From contig JAQFVV010012511.1 of NCBI GenBank assembly GCA_028023455.1, forward strand, positions 248,001-312,000: a stretch of 64,000 nt of DNA, given 5' to 3'. The notes under the pieces were generated by a model. It saw only the letters and a program-made list of their open reading frames with translations. It made no database searches and had not been told where the DNA came from. The DNA comes from Epiperipatus broadwayi (lineage: Eukaryota; Onychophora; Udeonychophora; Euonychophora; Peripatidae). Positions 61,004 through 64,000 of the stretch are shown here, one piece after another (the stretch's first letter is position 1; the number at the start of each line of letters is the position of its first letter). The position numbers and the translations under genes were made by a program.

Positions 61004-62819
61004 AGTCTATTATAAATAAAGTTTCACGACATAAGTAGAACTAATAATAAAATGGGTCACGAGCCAGAAGTCAATTAAAATAGTCTGTAATATCCAGACA
61101 GCTTTCCATAATAAAAGGGATGTGAGATTATAAATAAACTACTATCTTATGTACTAAGACTTAAATAGGACGGACAGTAATAGGTTTGAAACTAGCACTC
61201 GTTAAAAAAAAAAATATCAAGCACACAGAAATCGAATTACATAAGATACAACTTGAAAAACATATTTAAAAACAAAAGGGAACAAATCTAAGACAACATT
61301 ATTTAAATTGCAAAAATGTAAGGTACCTTAATAATTTATTTCAATGCTAGTGCACTAGACTTCTTAGGTTAGTCCGTTGCTCTGGATTCACTGACGGTAG
61401 GCTTGGGCGAGTTGGTTAGTGGTTTCTTTGGAGCCGGTTCTTATGGCATTGTAGGCAGTTAATGGAGACACAGGACGTCCGAACCTGTCCTGGCGAGAAG
61501 CTTAGCACATCATGGTAAAGAAAATATTCTTGCTGTAGGTTTAATGTTCATTCTAGGTAGAATAATTACTGGATCAGCTTTCAGAATATGCAGGAATCGT
61601 TCTTTCCAAGTATTTTGGCAGGAATCGTGCAATTCTCCTGTCAGAATTGGTGTCTGTCTCTTTGCGCTGGTGCAAGTATACTAGCTGATGCAAGTATTCT
61701 AGCTTTTCTAAGATAATCCGAAGGCCTGATTAGAACTTGTTATCTGAATCATATCTCCTAATTACAAAACTTTTTCTTTTTAATTAAAATTTAAAAATTC
61801 TCTATCTAGCTAACAATAGTTATCTAATTAACGAAATAAATTGCCCTTTACAGATCCAGGAACCAACTAATGAAAAATTCTTTTCTTTTTGTTTTCTTTC
61901 TTTTTTAATTATTCTTATCAATATAAATCCAAAATCTGTAAAGCAATCTATTTGTACACTTTACTTTTACATAAATTTAACAAAAAAAGTAATCTTAGTT
62001 TTCTTTTTTTAAAATCAAAATTAAAAACCAAATATAACTGTGGTATTAAAATATAATTCCCACGCACATACATATATATTAGTACAAGCATTAAAAAAAA
62101 CCTTTAATCAAGTTTTACAAATGAAATCCTAAATAAAAATCTATTTTATTTTCTTTACTCCTATAAAAATATAATTTTTGTAATGGTGTCTTAACATCCA
62201 TTATATTATATTGCTATTATATAATGAAATTTTATATTATATCATTGATTTATTTAAATATATGTAAAACCAGCATAATGGATTGAACTACTTTCCATTT
62301 TTGATGACAATCTTGACTTGTATTTATCTTTTGCTATTGATATTGTAACAGTTCACACCCTCTCAACAAGATAAGGCAATCACATCTCACTATAATCAGA
62401 TTTAAGGTCTTCACATAGGATGCCATGAATGATGTGATTTAATTTCAATATAAAACTATATCTGTTCCAAATAAATAATTTATGATTTATTATTAATATA
62501 AATTACATCTAAAACAAATCAAATCAATCTTCACCTTAATTGATTTAACCGTTATGCTCAGATTTCAAACTCAGGGAAGTTTAACAATTGACTCTCTTCA
62601 GAGGTTCCTATCAACATACTAGAGTAATGATAATAAACCTCACTAACTCTTTAAAATGGATTTCATGAAGTTAATATAATAATCAATAAAGATTATATAT
62701 TAAATGTTTAATCGGTTCTCATCTGATCCTTCGTGTCAGCCGCGGGGTGGCGCGATTTCTAACCAAAAACACATTAATATAACATTCCCGGGCTAGCGAT
62801 TCTCTATTAATATTGACTT
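61004..62819. other. No gene recognised; partly less AT-rich
   Basis: 61320-61760 and 62700-62800 are less AT-rich (the latter with CAGCCGCGGGGTGGCGCG). A minus-strand frame of ~35 codons near 61390-61500 is unrecognised. The rest is AT-rich. A decayed LTR element is possible but no LTR pair was found. Confidence 0.35.
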
Positions 62820-64000
62820 TTTTTTGTTTGTTTGTTTACAAAGTTTACTTTCTTTCGTTTCTGAATTATTTTTCCCAAATAATATTTTTGACGATGGGAT
62901 AATAATAGTTGTTTTTTTTTAATTTTTATTAACAAGAGGGTCTTTTTTGGTGTGTGTTCAAATAGTAATTTGTGTTTTTTTTTTTAAATAGTATTACTGT
63001 TTTTGTAAAATTGGATTGACAAAATTTCAAGAGAGAATGTGTTTTTTGGATGGATCTTTAAATAATAATTTACGTTACTTTGATAGGTTTACATTTGATT
63101 GCTGACAATTAGTGAGAGGGGTGTTTTTGTGTACGATTAAATAATAATTTACATTACTTTTATAGGTTCACATTTGATTGCCGACAACAATTATTGGGAG
63201 AAGTGGTTTTTTTTTCATGTGTGTGTGTATGTTTAAATAAAAATTAAAGTTACTTTTATCGGTTTACATTTGATTGATAACCGATTTGACTTCCTTTCAT
63301 TTATAAATTATGGCTTTGTTTCTACAAATAAATATTTTTGACAATGGGACAATAATAGTTGTTGTTTGTTTAATTTTTATTGACAAGAGGGTGTTTTTTG
63401 GTGTAGGTTCAAATAGTAATTTGGGTTACGTTTAAATAATAAGTTATGGTCTTACTATTGGTTTACATTTGATTGCCGACACTAATTATTGGGAGGGGTG
63501 TTTTTTTGTGTGTAGGATTGTAGACAATAATTATTGGGAGAAGGGGTGTAACCGTTTAAAGAATAGTTTACGTTACTTTTAATGGTAGTGTACATTTGAT
63601 TGCTGACAATAATTAGTGAGAACAGTAGCTGTTTTGGGGTGATAATTAAATACTAATTTACCTTCCTTTTATTTTACATTTGATTGCCGACAACAATTAT
63701 TGGGAGAAAGGGGTTGTTTTTTTTGTGTACGTTTAAATAAAAATTGAAGTTACTTTTATCGGTTACATTTGATTGACAACCGATTTGACTTTTTTTTTTT
63801 TTTTTCATTTATAAATTATGGTTTTGGTTTTCCCAAAAATCTAATATTTTTGACAATGGGAGAATAATAGTTGTTGTTTCTTTCATTTTTATTGACAAGA
63901 GCGGGTCTTTTTTAGTGTATGTTCAAATAGTAATTTGGGTTACGTTTAAAAAATAATTGCTTTACCTTACTTTTAGTGCTTTACATTTGATTGCCGACAA
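62820..64000 (+). repeat. Higher-order tandem repeat array, continues past window end
   Basis: The word TTACATTTGATTG recurs eight times between about 63090 and 63985 with GCCGACAA or GATAACC endings. The block ATTTTTGACAATGGGA, AATAATAGTTG and TTTTTATTGACAAGAG recurs near 62885, 63327 and 63845, giving a larger period of about 450-515 bp. Units also share GTTTAAATAATAATTTACGT and GGGAG...GGTGTTTTTTTGTG. No coding content. Confidence 0.9.

Noticed and set aside
1-64000. Working tRNA or rRNA genes, CRISPR arrays, bacterial operons
   Set aside because: None seen; tRNA-like parts are SINE heads with broken boxes, and repeats are tandem or inverted without spacer structure.

Overview
The window is animal nuclear DNA: strongly AT-rich, gene-poor, and packed with eukaryotic transposable elements and simple-sequence repeats. 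No bacterial-style genes, operons or CRISPR arrays are present. The mix (Ty3/gypsy, Penelope-like, RTE, hAT, Merlin, piggyBac-like and Tc1/mariner elements plus tRNA-derived SINEs) suggests an invertebrate with large introns. A mollusc such as a cephalopod is my best guess, held loosely. The only host gene recognised with confidence is one 111-bp exon of a bestrophin chloride channel on the minus strand (27423-27533). Its flanking exons were not found, so much of the window may be bestrophin intron or flank.

1-15.5 kb: a decayed Ty3/gypsy pol (1-2995) carrying a piggyBac-like insertion; a complete-ended hAT element with an 8-bp target duplication (5594-7175); a fold-back repeat (7655-8006); a 1.48-kb inverted-terminal-repeat element filled with tandem repeats (10922-12404); and a cluster of head-to-head copies of an unnamed palindromic repeat (12729-14530).

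15.5-33.6 kb: a TATA-containing, less AT-rich island (15456-15744) beside a compact Merlin element with perfect termini, an 8-bp target duplication and a DDE transposase domain (15760-16705); a decayed RTE LINE; a second hAT relic; a SINE; long CTT and AAT microsatellites; the bestrophin exon; and a fresh 283-bp tandem duplication.

33.6-49.2 kb: a less AT-rich stretch, then the main structure. A Penelope-like relic was split by an 11.15-kb Ty3/gypsy retrotransposon on the minus strand (37239-48388). It has 2.1-kb LTRs, a primer binding site, a polypurine tract, gag, protease, reverse transcriptase, RNase H and integrase. A 747-bp piggyBac-like element at a TTAA site in turn interrupts its gag. 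The three layers date each other.

49.2-64 kb: more Penelope-like fragments (several in inverted pairs), short tandem repeats, a second less AT-rich island (53456-53783), a decayed Tc1/mariner transposase, a second palindromic-repeat pair (58185-59165), a 215-bp tandem duplication, and a higher-order satellite-like array (62820-64000) running off the end.

Most of the DNA is dead or dying mobile elements. The Merlin element and the LTR retrotransposon look youngest. All family calls come from reading translations and termini by eye; nothing was searched or aligned computationally.
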